Source: Gammaproteobacteria bacterium
GTDB taxonomy: Bacteria > Pseudomonadota > Gammaproteobacteria > Eutrophobiales > Eutrophobiaceae
Length of the DNA stretch: 60,163 bases
NCBI GenBank assembly: GCA_028819495.1
Contig: JAPPLI010000152.1
Location: 1-60,163, forward strand
Direction: 5' to 3'
Below the pieces are notes generated by a model. The model searched no databases and had not been told where the DNA came from. It saw only the letters and a program-made list of their open reading frames with translations. The position numbers were made by a program, and so were the translations under genes. Positions 44,470-53,868 of the stretch are shown piece by piece. Numbering within the stretch: the first letter of the stretch is position 1; the number at the start of each line of letters is the position of its first letter.

Positions 44470-46749
44470 ATGAACTATCGTGAGATTTTCACCTTCTCAA
44501 GACTCTGGACGATGTTCGGGGTTTCCCTCGTCCTGATGTTCGGGATACTGCTGCTGGTGGGTGGTAGGGCATTCCAGTTGGCGCCGCCCATGCCGGACGC
44601 GGTGGTCGCAACAGACGGAGATACGACGGATGTAATTTTCACCAGTGACGATATCAGGGTAGGGCGCGACGTGTGGCGCCGCCTGGGCGGCATGGAACTG
44701 GGTTCGGTTTGGGGTCACGGCAGCTACCTGGCGCCGGACTGGACGGCCGACGTGCTGCATCGGGAGGCAATGGCGATGCTGGACGCAGATGGAGACTTTG
44801 CCACACTCTCCGAACCGGCACGCGCCGCGCGCATAGCGGAGTTTGCCGCCAGGCTGCGCATCAATACCTATGACACCGAAACGGGTCAGATCAGTATCTC
44901 TCAGGAACGGGCACAGGCCATCGCCGCGATTATTACGCACTACCAGGCGTTGTTCGGCGGCAGCGGCGACGGTCCTGAGGCGGAGGCCATGCGCGAGGCT
45001 TTCGCCATTCCCAATGCGCCATTGGGCCCGGACCCGGACGAGGATATCCGCGCGCTGGTGTCGTGGTGGTGGTGGACGTCCTGGGCGGCTGCCACGTTGC
45101 GCCCGGACGATACCGTTACATATACGAATAACTGGCCTCATGAACCGCTGGTCGGCAACAAGCCCACCAGTTCCATCTTCATATGGACATTTGTCTCAAT
45201 CGTCCTGCTTATCGCCGGTATCGGCGCGCTGTGCTGGTTCTTCCTGCGGGAACGGGAAGAGTGGCAAAAGGACACCGAACCACCGCCAGGTTATCCGGAC
45301 AAAAGCCCGATCGCCACAGTCGAGCCCACAGCTTCCATGAGGGGAGTCGTGAAATATATCTGGATCGTTGCTGTTCTGCTTGGATTACAGATACTGTTAG
45401 GTGCAGTCACCGCCCACTACGCCGTAGAGGGTCACGAATTTTACGGCATACCACTGGCAGAAATTGCGCCTTATGCATTGACGCGTACCTGGCACGTGCA
45501 ACTCGCGGTGCTCTGGATCGCCACTGCCTGGCTGGGGGCGGGCCTGTATCTCGCTCCCATGATCGCCGGGTCGGAACCGCCCTTGCAGAAGCTGGGCGTG
45601 GATGTGCTCTGGGTGGCGCTGGTGATTGCAGTACTGGGTTCGCTGGCAGGAGAATGGCTGGCCTTGACCGGGCGCATGACGGACCCGGCCATGGTGTACT
45701 GGTTCGGCCACCAGGGTTACGAATTCCTGGATATGGGGCGTTTCTGGCAGATCCTGATCTTTGCCGGCCTGCTGATCTGGCTGGGGCTGATGGCGCGTTG
45801 TCTTGTGCCTGCGATCCGCGCCGGCGGCGCAGACAAACACCTGCTCATTCTCCTGTTGATTTCCTCGGCGGGAATCGGCCTCCTGTTCGGCGCCGGATTT
45901 CTCTATGAGCGGGATACCCACCTTACCATTGCCGAGTACTGGCGCTGGTGGGTCGTGCATCTCTGGGTCGAAGGCGTGTTTGAAGTATTCGCAACTGCCT
46001 GGGTAGCCTGGGTCTTCGTACACATGAAACTGCTGCGTCCATCGACCGCGGCGGTTTATGTCATGTTCTCGGCCATGATTTTCCTGGGAGGTGGAGTCCT
46101 GGGGACGTTCCACCACCTGTATTTCGCCGGCACACCGGAAGCGGTGCTGGCGTTAGGAGCAGTGTTCTCCGCCCTTGAAGTGGTGCCGTTGGCGCTGATA
46201 GGCTTCGAGGCCCACGACCACTGGCGCGCGGAGCGCCAGGCGCCCTGGGTTTCCCGCTACCACCTGCCGCTGATGTTTTTCCTGGCGGTGGCGTTCTGGA
46301 ACCTGGTCGGCGCAGGCGTGCTCGGTTTCCTCATCAACCCGCCGCTGGCGCTGTACTATATGCAGGGTTTGTTGACTACGCCGACCCACGGCCATGCCGC
46401 CTTGTTCGGCGTCTATGGCATGCTGGGCATCGGCCTGCTGCTGTTATGCCGCCGCGACCTGCCCCAGGCGCAGGGCGCCTGGAATGACAAGACTCTTAAA
46501 TGGGTGTTCTGGCTGTTCAACGGCGGACTGGCGCTGATGGTGTTCGGTTCGTTGCTGCCCCAGGGCATCATCCAGACGCTGGTGTCCTTCGACCAGGGCT
46601 ACTGGTACGCCCGTTCTCCGGAACTCCTGCACTCGCCGCTGATGGAAACGCTGGTCTGGTTGCGTGTGCCGGGCGATGTCGTGTTTGCAGCAGGCGCGGT
46701 GCTGCTCCTGGTTTTTCTGGTGCGACTGGAACTGGGCAGGCGTTCCTGA
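44470..46749 (+). CDS. norB: Quinol-dependent nitric oxide reductase (qNOR)
   Basis: 759 residues. The length and N-terminal extension with one transmembrane helix and a periplasmic domain without a CxxCH haem motif identify the single-subunit quinol-type enzyme. A haem-copper-oxidase-like core of about twelve helices follows, with ALTRTWHVQLAVLWIATAWLGAGLYLAP, WWVVHLWVEGVFEVFA and LTTPTHGHAALFGVYGMLG carrying histidine ligands for haem b, haem b3 and the FeB centre. It reduces NO to N2O at the inner membrane, in denitrification or NO detoxification. No other denitrification gene or NsrR/NnrR regulator is visible nearby. It starts 41 bp after higA. Confidence 0.95.
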   Translation: MNYREIFTFSRLWTMFGVSLVLMFGILLLVGGRAFQLAPPMPDAVVATDGDTTDVIFTSDDIRVGRDVWRRLGGMELGSVWGHGSYLAPDWTADVLHREAMAMLDADGDFATLSEPARAARIAEFAARLRINTYDTETGQISISQERAQAIAAIITHYQALFGGSGDGPEAEAMREAFAIPNAPLGPDPDEDIRALVSWWWWTSWAAATLRPDDTVTYTNNWPHEPLVGNKPTSSIFIWTFVSIVLLIAGIGALCWFFLREREEWQKDTEPPPGYPDKSPIATVEPTASMRGVVKYIWIVAVLLGLQILLGAVTAHYAVEGHEFYGIPLAEIAPYALTRTWHVQLAVLWIATAWLGAGLYLAPMIAGSEPPLQKLGVDVLWVALVIAVLGSLAGEWLALTGRMTDPAMVYWFGHQGYEFLDMGRFWQILIFAGLLIWLGLMARCLVPAIRAGGADKHLLILLLISSAGIGLLFGAGFLYERDTHLTIAEYWRWWVVHLWVEGVFEVFATAWVAWVFVHMKLLRPSTAAVYVMFSAMIFLGGGVLGTFHHLYFAGTPEAVLALGAVFSALEVVPLALIGFEAHDHWRAERQAPWVSRYHLPLMFFLAVAFWNLVGAGVLGFLINPPLALYYMQGLLTTPTHGHAALFGVYGMLGIGLLLLCRRDLPQAQGAWNDKTLKWVFWLFNGGLALMVFGSLLPQGIIQTLVSFDQGYWYARSPELLHSPLMETLVWLRVPGDVVFAAGAVLLLVFLVRLELGRRS

Positions 46750-46771
46750 AACAACGCGGCACATTAAAATT

Positions 46772-46915
46772 ATGCGATATTCTCATAACTGCTTTTCACG
46801 TAACCTGATCGCTTGCCTGCTCCTGTTGTTCTCGGTAGCAGCCTGCGAGAACGGCAACGAAGCGGATACTTCAGCAACAAAGACCGCGGCAAGTGGTAAA
46901 GTCACTGTTTTATGA
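46772..46915 (+). CDS. Very short lipoprotein (47 aa)
   Basis: A 47-codon frame encodes a basic start, a hydrophobic stretch (LIACLLLLFSVAAC) with lipobox V-A-A-C, then a short polar tail ending KVTVL. Its TGA overlaps the ATG of the next gene (ATGA). It could be a real small lipoprotein or the remnant of a longer one cut by the downstream gene. It lies 22 bp behind norB, so it may be part of that transcript. Confidence 0.5.
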   Translation: MRYSHNCFSRNLIACLLLLFSVAACENGNEADTSATKTAASGKVTVL

Positions 46916-47808
46916 GCGCATCCGTCGAGACACATGGTTTTACGGAAAACGCCGAACCGGGACAACTCGCCGGCAGGGTGAAGGAGTTCGCGCTGGATGC
47001 CGGCGCCGATGTGGTGGGCATCGCCCCCGTGGAGCGCTGGGACAGGGACGTGCCGGAAGGGCACAGGCCTGTTGATGTCCTGCCCGGGGCGCGCAGCGTG
47101 ATAGTCGTGGGCGCCCGCGGCCCCACCGCCGGGGCCTGGCAGTCACCCAATCACCGTTTCATGGAAGTCAACGGCTATGATTTTCGCAATGACCTGGTGA
47201 TCCATATCCTGGCTGACTTTATCGAAGCTGAACTCGATCACTATGCCATCCAGGCGCCGGCCCTTTCCGTCAGCGGCCATAACCCGGTCATGAGCATGAT
47301 GCACGCCGCGGTACTGGCCGGCCTCGGGACGCGCTCGCTGGCGGCCAATATTATTCTCAACCCGCGCTACGGTCTGTTATATTACTCCGCCTGTGTCACC
47401 ACCCTGGAGCTGCCGGGTGATCCCATGCTGGAACAGAACGTCTGTCCCCACCCCATGTGCGTCGCCACCTACCGGAAAATCGGCAAGACGCCGTGCATTG
47501 CCGCGTGCCCGTCCGATGACGGCGGTTGCCTGGACGGAGAGATCGATGAGCAGGGAGAAATCTCTTACTCCTGGTATGACCGGGAACGCTGTACCTCGCG
47601 TGCCATGAATTTCGGCATCAACAGCTTCCAGAAGGCCATGGCGGAGATCGTTGCGGAAGATGATCCGGACACGCAGACGAACATGATCAATTCCGATTTT
47701 TTTACCCGTTCCTGCAGCGCCATCAGTTTTTTCAGGGAAAGTGTTGCGCAATGTTTTGAGTGTATGCGCGTGTGTCCGATTACGCGACCGGAGAGAAAGC
47801 TGAAATGA
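46912..47808 (+). CDS. QueG-like iron-sulfur protein, first of a tandem pair
   Basis: 298 residues. The layout resembles epoxyqueuosine reductase/reductive dehalogenase-type proteins: an N-terminal alpha/beta part with ARSVIVVGARGPTAGAW, a motif AAVLAGLGTRSLAANIILNPRYG similar to the QueG substrate domain (AG.G..g.n..lit...G), and a C-terminal cysteine-rich region (CPHPMC, CIAACP, then CFECMRVCP) for at least one 4Fe-4S cluster. QueG itself has a corrinoid-binding function and tRNA context; nothing here supports tRNA modification. It overlaps the small lipoprotein upstream and its paralogue downstream. A redox role for the nearby Rieske oxygenase is an inference. Confidence 0.7.
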   Translation: MSASVETHGFTENAEPGQLAGRVKEFALDAGADVVGIAPVERWDRDVPEGHRPVDVLPGARSVIVVGARGPTAGAWQSPNHRFMEVNGYDFRNDLVIHILADFIEAELDHYAIQAPALSVSGHNPVMSMMHAAVLAGLGTRSLAANIILNPRYGLLYYSACVTTLELPGDPMLEQNVCPHPMCVATYRKIGKTPCIAACPSDDGGCLDGEIDEQGEISYSWYDRERCTSRAMNFGINSFQKAMAEIVAEDDPDTQTNMINSDFFTRSCSAISFFRESVAQCFECMRVCPITRPERKLK

Positions 47809-48671
47809 GCGCGTCAGCCGGTGTGGATTACGGCACATGCAGGCAGGAACTCGACAAGCTGGCCCGCAAGGGTGGCGCGGTGATAACCGGAGTCGCCGAT
47901 GCGACGGCGTTCACGGCCTCACCCGAAGGTCAACGGCCGACGGATCTGCTACCCAAGGCCAGGGTCGTTTACGTGGTCGGGGGCGCCCAGCCCCGGGCAG
48001 GCGATTGGTTGAGCCCCGTCTACCAGCACATGGAAACCACTTCGTTCGGTGACCGCATGCACAACCTGGCGCAACGGTTGTCCCGCTTTATAGAAGACAA
48101 ATATGGCTATTACGCGATCTGTGTCCCGCCGGGGACCGACAGCGGCAACCAACCCTTTGTAAGTTTCGCCAGGGCGGCGGAACTGGCGGGTTGCGGCACC
48201 TCCAGCCTGGCCGGGCCGGTGCTGAATCCCGAGTATGGGTTCATGTATTACTCCGTTGTCATCAGCACCCTGCCGCTGGAGATCGACGGGCCACTGGCCG
48301 AGCCTGTCTGCCCGGCCCCGGAGTGCCGGGAAATGTGGGATGACCAAGGCACCACCCCCTGCATGGCAACCTGTCCCATAGATGATGGCGGCTGTCTTGG
48401 CGGGCGACTGGAAAACGGCCGCATCGCGGAACGGCGTTATGACGTGGCCCGTTGCAGCTCACGGGTGGAAACAAGCTGGGTGCCGGGTTTTCAAAAAGTC
48501 CTGGATGCAACGCTCAAGGAAAAAGACAAGGAACAGCAAAAACTGATGCTTTACTCTTCATTATTTTCCCGCACGCTCTGGTCCATGACCTATGCCAATG
48601 TAAGCCAGGGCCAGTGTTTTGAGTGCATGCGCGTTTGCCCGGTAGGCGGCAAACACCGGCTTAAAAAATAA
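47805..48671 (+). CDS. QueG-like iron-sulfur protein, second of a tandem pair
   Basis: 288 residues from ATG 47805, which overlaps the previous stop (ATGA) and has GGAGAG upstream. It shares the layout of its neighbour: ARVVYVVGGAQPRAGDW, AAELAGCGTSSLAGPVLNPEYG, then CPAPEC, CMATCPIDDGGC and the identical ending CFECMRVCP. Divergence is high, so the duplication is old, and both copies keep all cysteines. A heterodimer is possible. Function unknown. Confidence 0.7.
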   Translation: MSASAGVDYGTCRQELDKLARKGGAVITGVADATAFTASPEGQRPTDLLPKARVVYVVGGAQPRAGDWLSPVYQHMETTSFGDRMHNLAQRLSRFIEDKYGYYAICVPPGTDSGNQPFVSFARAAELAGCGTSSLAGPVLNPEYGFMYYSVVISTLPLEIDGPLAEPVCPAPECREMWDDQGTTPCMATCPIDDGGCLGGRLENGRIAERRYDVARCSSRVETSWVPGFQKVLDATLKEKDKEQQKLMLYSSLFSRTLWSMTYANVSQGQCFECMRVCPVGGKHRLKK

Positions 48672-48692
48672 CCACTGATACAGGAGACTGTC

Positions 48693-49010
48693 ATGGGCTT
48701 TTATTTTGTTGACCCGGAGACTTATAAAAAATACAAGGACGAAATCCTGTCCTATTCCCAGTCCGTGCAGGTGAACACACAGGAATTCCTGCCCGAAGAG
48801 AGACGCAAGCGGCCCTTGTCCGACCGGGAAATCGCGGCGAAGATGGGGCTGGATGAACGGGTGGTTCGGGAAATACGCGTGGTGGCGGAACGTGATGCCT
48901 ATCCTATTGACGAATGGGAAAAGGCGCTGGAGTTCAAGGACCGGACATGCCGTGAATATGCCAGGACCGGGCTGTCTTCGGTTACGAAGAAATACCTGAA
49001 GAAAAGTTAA
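48693..49010 (+). CDS. Small conserved-looking protein next to the Rieske oxygenase (105 aa)
   Basis: 105 residues. Shine-Dalgarno AGGAGA six bases upstream supports translation. The sequence MGFYFVDPETYKKYKDEILSY is followed by a helix-rich region with LSDREIAAKMGLDERVVREIRVVAER, which could be a helix-turn-helix or only a helical bundle. Not recognised. Gaps of 21 bp upstream and 31 bp downstream put it in one operon with the QueG-like pair and the oxygenase, so it may be a small subunit. Confidence 0.65.
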   Translation: MGFYFVDPETYKKYKDEILSYSQSVQVNTQEFLPEERRKRPLSDREIAAKMGLDERVVREIRVVAERDAYPIDEWEKALEFKDRTCREYARTGLSSVTKKYLKKS

Positions 49011-49041
49011 CATTGTAAGCTGTATTGTCTGGAGATTGGCA

Positions 49042-50226
49042 ATGATGAACTCCCAAGAGTTATTCGGAGCGGATATGCTGAAGGCCTTTGATGCCGCCAC
49101 CGCACCGGTCAACGAGGCCGGGATACTGCCGCCGATCCTTTACACCTCGTCTGAATTTCACCGGTTCGAACGTGACACGATTTTTACCAGGGAGTGGTTG
49201 TGTGTCGGGCGCACCTCGCAGGTTCCGAACCCTGGCGACTGGTACCAGTTTATCCTGCTGGATGAACCCCTGCTGGTCGTACGCGACCGGGATGGGCAGG
49301 TACGCGTTCTCTCCGCAGTCTGCCAGCATCGCGGCATGGTTGTCGCCGAAGGCAGCGGCAACTGTAACAGGTTTCTCTGCCCGTACCATCATTGGAGTTA
49401 TGCCCTGGATGGAAGATTGCTTGGTATGCCGGAAATGGACCAGGCGGTCGAGTTTGACAAGGCGCAGTACGGCCTGCCGTCATTGTCGGTGGAGATCTGG
49501 AACGGGTTTATTTTTTGCCGCTTTACGGAAGAAGGCGATGCGCTTGCGCCGACGCTGGAGCAACTCACGGAGTTGCTGTCCCACTTCGAACTGGATAGCT
49601 GTTACACAAAAACCGGCGCCACCTACGAAGACCTGCCATGGAACTGGAAGGTGATGCTGGAAAACTTCAACGATGGTTATCACGCCAATCGCCTGCATGT
49701 GGGTATCGGCGATCATGTGCCGTCTGAAAACGCCCGCTTCCTGGAGTGGAGCGATGACCAGAATCATGTCTCCCGGCTCAATTATTTCACCCACGTGGAC
49801 GGCGGTTTCAACGCGACCAGGAAAACCCTGCTGCCGGTGTTTGAAAAGCTGAGCGATGACGAGCGGCACCGCGCCATGTTCTGCCTGCTGCCCCCCAGCC
49901 TCGGCCTCGCCGTGACGCCCGACACCATCACGTATTTCATCGTCAATCCCAAGGCCGCGGAAGCGATTGATATCCACATCGGTTACTGTATGGACCCGAG
50001 GGCGCCGGACGAACCCTTGTTCGATTTGCTGTTCAGGGACATGGAAGCCGGCGTGAACGATTTTAACGTTCAGGATATTCACGCGGATACGATGGTGCAG
50101 AAGGGTCTGCGTTCACGCTTTGGTCCCCATGGACGTTATTCCTGGCAGGAGGAAACACTGCAGCAATTCAATCGCTGGCTGGTGAAACGCTATCGCGCCC
50201 ACTGGCCGTTAACTCATCCTGGTTAA
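49042..50226 (+). CDS. Rieske non-haem iron oxygenase, alpha subunit
   Basis: 394 residues from ATG 49042 (GGAG eight bases upstream). The Rieske domain has Cys94-x-His96 and Cys113-x2-His116. The catalytic domain contains MLENFNDGYHANRLHV, giving His214-x4-His219 and a nearby acidic ligand for the mononuclear iron. Such enzymes hydroxylate or demethylate aromatic or N-containing compounds using electrons passed through the Rieske centre. No beta subunit or reductase gene is adjacent, so electron carriers must come from elsewhere, possibly the iron-sulfur genes upstream or the Rieske ferredoxin at 13771-14100. Confidence 0.9.
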   Translation: MMNSQELFGADMLKAFDAATAPVNEAGILPPILYTSSEFHRFERDTIFTREWLCVGRTSQVPNPGDWYQFILLDEPLLVVRDRDGQVRVLSAVCQHRGMVVAEGSGNCNRFLCPYHHWSYALDGRLLGMPEMDQAVEFDKAQYGLPSLSVEIWNGFIFCRFTEEGDALAPTLEQLTELLSHFELDSCYTKTGATYEDLPWNWKVMLENFNDGYHANRLHVGIGDHVPSENARFLEWSDDQNHVSRLNYFTHVDGGFNATRKTLLPVFEKLSDDERHRAMFCLLPPSLGLAVTPDTITYFIVNPKAAEAIDIHIGYCMDPRAPDEPLFDLLFRDMEAGVNDFNVQDIHADTMVQKGLRSRFGPHGRYSWQEETLQQFNRWLVKRYRAHWPLTHPG

Positions 50227-50300
50227 GATAACTTTTCCAGTTTCCCGGACGGATCACGATTCGGACCGGAAAACATAAACACAACAGCAGGAGAACGGAT

Positions 50301-50705
50301 ATGCCGAACACATTCATCCATCCCGAGGGTATTTTGCCGGACGTAGTACACGGCTACACGAGCGTCGTTGTCAGCACTGGGAAAAAGATGGTGCACTGCG
50401 CCGGCCAGGTGCCGATGGACGCCGACCTGAACCTGGTTGGCGAAACACTGGGCGAACAGATGGATCAATCCTTTAAAGCCATCGGCGTTGCGCTTGCCGC
50501 GGGCGGCGCGACCCCGGCGGACGTCGTGCGCGGCCGGATTTACATTGTCGACTATAACGCCGACATGGTTCAGACGGTCATCGAAAAAACCGCGGCCTTC
50601 TACGCGCCGGGTGAACCACCGCCAAGCACGTTGATCGGCGTACAATCGCTGGCGCTGCCGGGGATCATGGTCGAGATCGAAGTGACGGCGGTACTCGATG
50701 ATTAA
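50301..50705 (+). CDS. RidA-family (YjgF/UK114) protein
   Basis: 134 residues with the Rid signature near the end (STLIGVQSLALPGIMVEIEVTAV) including Glu for the active site, and GQVPMDADLNLVGETLGEQMDQSFKAIGVAL in the first half. Rid proteins form trimers that hydrolyse reactive enamine/imine intermediates or act in amine degradation. It has AGGAGA upstream and follows the Rieske oxygenase. The catalytic Arg of housekeeping RidA is present only in the SPSTLIG region as STLIG without Arg, so a deviating Rid subfamily is likely. Confidence 0.85.
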   Translation: MPNTFIHPEGILPDVVHGYTSVVVSTGKKMVHCAGQVPMDADLNLVGETLGEQMDQSFKAIGVALAAGGATPADVVRGRIYIVDYNADMVQTVIEKTAAFYAPGEPPPSTLIGVQSLALPGIMVEIEVTAVLDD

Positions 50706-50813
50706 ACTTTGAACTCACGATTTGCGCTTGTTACTATTTCAGGCGTGTACATTGTCGATCGACGCTAAAATACTTGTGAGATACCGTAATCCTGAATACA
50801 ACCGGGGGTGAAT

Positions 50814-51203
50814 ATGCAACAAGCAGACAAACAGAAGTATTTAACCATTGCACTCTATGTTTTCGGGATCATCTACCTGATCGGAGTACCCGTCCTGATG
50901 ATGGGGCTGGAGGCGTCCGGCTGGACCTGGACACCCAGGCAGCCGGAGTATGAACAGATGATCATGGGCGTGTACGCTACCCTGGGGGTGTTTCTCATCA
51001 TGGCGGCAAAAAATCCCCTTGAACACGCCAGCCTGATCTGGTTCACCGTCTGGTCGAATATCGTGCATGGAGGGATCATGCTGTTTCATTCCATCATCGA
51101 TGAGACCGAAAGGTCCAATCTTGCCGGCGACGTGCCTGCGTTGTTTATCGTTGCGGCCATTCTCTGGTACCTGATGCCCAGGCAGGGAGCGGCATCCCAG
51201 TAA
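50814..51203 (+). CDS. Small four-helix membrane protein (DUF6632-like)
   Basis: 129 residues with about four hydrophobic helices (YLTIALYVFGIIYLIGVPVLMMGL, IMGVYATLGVFLIMAA, LIWFTVWSNIVHGGIML, VPALFIVAAILWYLM). GGGGGTG is four bases before ATG 50814; a GTG at 50808 is the alternative. It resembles DUF6632 membrane proteins by layout. Function unknown. Confidence 0.6.
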   Translation: MQQADKQKYLTIALYVFGIIYLIGVPVLMMGLEASGWTWTPRQPEYEQMIMGVYATLGVFLIMAAKNPLEHASLIWFTVWSNIVHGGIMLFHSIIDETERSNLAGDVPALFIVAAILWYLMPRQGAASQ

Positions 51204-51294
51204 CAGCCGGCCTGACCGGGTTTCTGTCGTCCGGCAATCAGCCGCGGGACGGATTGCCCGGCTGCAGCCGGATGCGCAGTATCAATTTGTAAAT

Positions 51295-52818
51295 GTGAAG
51301 ACACTAACCGACGTACTTCTGCATAATGCAAGGACGCGCGCTGATGCCGTTGCAGTTCTGGATTATGGTTTCAGCCTGACCTGGAGTGAACTTGCCCGGC
51401 GTATTGCAAGGCTGGGGGGTGTACTGAACCAGTCAGGGATCAACCGGGGTGACCGGTTCGGCATTCTTGCCCTCAATTCCTGGCGCCAGGCTGAGGTGAT
51501 CCATGCGGGGCAATGGATCGGCGCCACGCCGGTTCCGATTAATTTCCGTCTTGCGCCTGCCGAGATACGGACCATTATCGATGATGCAGAATGCGGGTTC
51601 CTGGTCGTGGATGAGCAATTCATCGGTTTACTTGATGGGCCTGAATTGGCTGATTGGAAAAGCAGATATCTGCTGATCAGCGGTGACCAAGCCGGTCCTT
51701 ATGAGCAATCCGTCAAATCCGGCAAGCCCATGGAACCGGCAACAGGTTCGGCGGACACGGAAGCGCTGTTACTGTTTACCGGCGGCACTTCGGGTCGCGC
51801 GAAGGGGGTGCCGTTGACCCACGGCAATATCATCGCCAATGCGAAGCAGGCCAGCAGCCGCTGGACGGCGCGCCCTGATGACGTGGTGTTGCACGTTCCA
51901 CCCATGTTCCATTCCGCGGAACTGGTAAAGACTGTTTACTTCATGCAGGGAGCGGCCAATGTCTACCTGCCGAAATTCGATCCTGATGCACTGTTGCGCA
52001 CGATTGAAGAGTTTCGCATTACCTTTGCCCTGCTGGTGCCGACCATGCTGATGCTTACCCTGCAGTCGGGGAAAGTGCCCCAATACGACGCCAGCTCACT
52101 GAAACAGATCATCTACGGGGCATCACCCATGTCGGTGGAATGGGTCAGGGAAGCGTTTGCAGCTTTTCCAGAAGTTGAGTTCGCGCAGGGTTACGGCTTG
52201 ACGGAAACTGCGCCGCTGCTGACCATGCTGGATCACCAATCCCATGTGGATGCCTTGGAACAAGGCAATACAGCCCGGTTATCCTCGTGCGGCCGAGTAC
52301 TCGAAGGCGTGGATTTAAAGATCATGGATGATAACGGACAGGAACGCACAACCGGGCAGGTGGGTGAGATTTACGCCCGTGGCGACAACGTGTTCGGGGG
52401 ATATATCAACCAGGAGCTCACACAACAAGTCCTTGTAGAAGGCTGGTTTCGCACCGGCGACCTGGGTTACATGGATAACGAGGGATATTTATACCTCAAA
52501 GACAGGAAACAGGACATGATTGTAACGGGGGGTGAAAACGTCTATTCCAGTGAAGTCGAAGCCGTGTTGAACCTGCACCCGGATATCCTGGAAGTCGCCG
52601 TTATCGGTATTCCCGATGAAATCTACGGTGAAAAGGTGAATGGCGTGGCAACAATCAAATCCGGATCCGATCCGACACAGGATGAATTGATTGACTTTTG
52701 CCGGGGCAGGATCGGCGGTTATAAGATCCCGAAGCAGATTCACATAGTCGAAAGTCTGCCAAAAAGCGCCATGGGCAAAATCCTGAAAACTGAATTAAGG
52801 AGTAAATATAAATCTTAA
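51295..52818 (+). CDS. AMP-dependent acyl-CoA ligase
   Basis: 507 residues, ANL superfamily. AMP-binding motif LFTGGTSGRAKGVPLTH (about 160-176), YGLTE (motif A5), TGDLGYMDNEGYLYLKDRKQDMI (hinge) and PKSAMGKILK with the catalytic lysine near the end. It activates a fatty or aromatic acid as CoA ester. The start is GTG at 51295; no clear ribosome-binding site. It closes the metabolic run that began with norB. Confidence 0.88.
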   Translation: MKTLTDVLLHNARTRADAVAVLDYGFSLTWSELARRIARLGGVLNQSGINRGDRFGILALNSWRQAEVIHAGQWIGATPVPINFRLAPAEIRTIIDDAECGFLVVDEQFIGLLDGPELADWKSRYLLISGDQAGPYEQSVKSGKPMEPATGSADTEALLLFTGGTSGRAKGVPLTHGNIIANAKQASSRWTARPDDVVLHVPPMFHSAELVKTVYFMQGAANVYLPKFDPDALLRTIEEFRITFALLVPTMLMLTLQSGKVPQYDASSLKQIIYGASPMSVEWVREAFAAFPEVEFAQGYGLTETAPLLTMLDHQSHVDALEQGNTARLSSCGRVLEGVDLKIMDDNGQERTTGQVGEIYARGDNVFGGYINQELTQQVLVEGWFRTGDLGYMDNEGYLYLKDRKQDMIVTGGENVYSSEVEAVLNLHPDILEVAVIGIPDEIYGEKVNGVATIKSGSDPTQDELIDFCRGRIGGYKIPKQIHIVESLPKSAMGKILKTELRSKYKS

Positions 52819-53022
52819 AGGAGTGAGGCAGCTATCGCTGCCCTTCCTTCCGTAAATAAGAGATCTAGAGATCAGCGCCAAGTCGCGTCCCTTCCCTGAT
52901 GTCATCCATCTCAACAAATAATTCTTGTACCTCGTGTGCGTAGACGAATTTATGATGGAATACCCAGGTAGCGTCTGGCAATATAGGCAGCCAATTCATA
53001 CAGGAGAAGGAGGCTGTAGTTC
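52819..53022. other. Intergenic region before the PD-(D/E)XK gene
   Basis: 204 bp. A 44-codon frame exists on the minus strand (52865-52999) but has no ribosome-binding site. The only clear element is AAGGAGG near the end, the ribosome-binding site of the next gene. Confidence 0.4.
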
Positions 53023-53868
53023 TTGAGCACCCATGATGAAATATACAAGACCCAACTGAGCGATTTCTTCAGGGACCTCGGAGCAGAAGTTGATGCCTCC
53101 ATCAATGCCTACAAGGTTGAACTGACGAATTTCTTTGCCAGTCTCAGTCCAGCACTCGATATCGCAGAACGAGCACAAGCAGAACTGGACCGGACAGCCG
53201 CAACTCAGTTTACAGTGTTCAAGTACTTCAGTAAGCAGGAAAGAACGCAAGAAATCTATCTCTCCCGCATATTTGGCGACCTTCTCAACCCGTCGGGCAA
53301 CCATGGTCAGGGGGTTCGCTTTCTTCAGTTATTTCTGGATGAGTTGACGCGTTGGAATGATGAATGGTCAAAGAAGCTGAGAGGTGTTATTCCGAATATG
53401 TCCCTCAAGGGGTGCAAGACTCATCTTGAATTTCCGACACCAGAGGGGAGAAGGGTCGATGTTGTTTTGGAGGTTCCCCTTGAGGGGAAGAACGATGTCT
53501 TCCGGATCGGTATCGAGAATAAACCTTGGGCAGGAGATCAGGATGAGCAGATCGCAGACTACCTGAAAGCCTTGTTAGAAAAATCCCCTGGAAACGCCCG
53601 GGTGCTCTACTTTAGTGGAAACGGAAAAGAACCGAGTGAGGCTGCTCTGGGTAAACTTGAAAAATGGGAAAGAGATCTTTGTCTGACAGTACCCTATCGG
53701 TGCAACAGCAGGGGGTATCCGTCACTTGAAAACTGGATTCAACAAGACCGGGAACAATGTGAAGCTGAGCGCGTGCGTTGGTTCCTGAAGGATTTATTGG
53801 AATATATTAAAAGCCAATTCGAAATTCCAGCGCAAACTGAACCTGAAACCGAGGAGAATAAAGCATGA
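53023..53868 (+). CDS. PD-(D/E)XK nuclease-family protein (PF14281-like)
   Basis: 281 residues. The catalytic core is visible: Glu136 in THLEFPTPEGRRVDVVLEV, Asp146, then Glu165-Asn-Lys167 in FRIGIENKPWAGDQDEQIADY, followed by Gln176 and Tyr180. IENKPxAxDQxxQ is the hallmark of PDDEXK_4 proteins, found in many phage-defence and mobile regions. A helical N-terminal segment (1-90) precedes it. The start is TTG at 53023, supported by AAGGAGG 10 bases upstream; no in-frame ATG fits. It is coupled (ATGA) to the next gene. Confidence 0.85.
   Translation: MSTHDEIYKTQLSDFFRDLGAEVDASINAYKVELTNFFASLSPALDIAERAQAELDRTAATQFTVFKYFSKQERTQEIYLSRIFGDLLNPSGNHGQGVRFLQLFLDELTRWNDEWSKKLRGVIPNMSLKGCKTHLEFPTPEGRRVDVVLEVPLEGKNDVFRIGIENKPWAGDQDEQIADYLKALLEKSPGNARVLYFSGNGKEPSEAALGKLEKWERDLCLTVPYRCNSRGYPSLENWIQQDREQCEAERVRWFLKDLLEYIKSQFEIPAQTEPETEENKA

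Noticed and set aside
52865..52999. 44-codon minus-strand frame before the PD-(D/E)XK gene
   Set aside because: The translation looks protein-like, but there is no ribosome-binding site and no homologue recognised. It may be a gene remnant; not enough to annotate.
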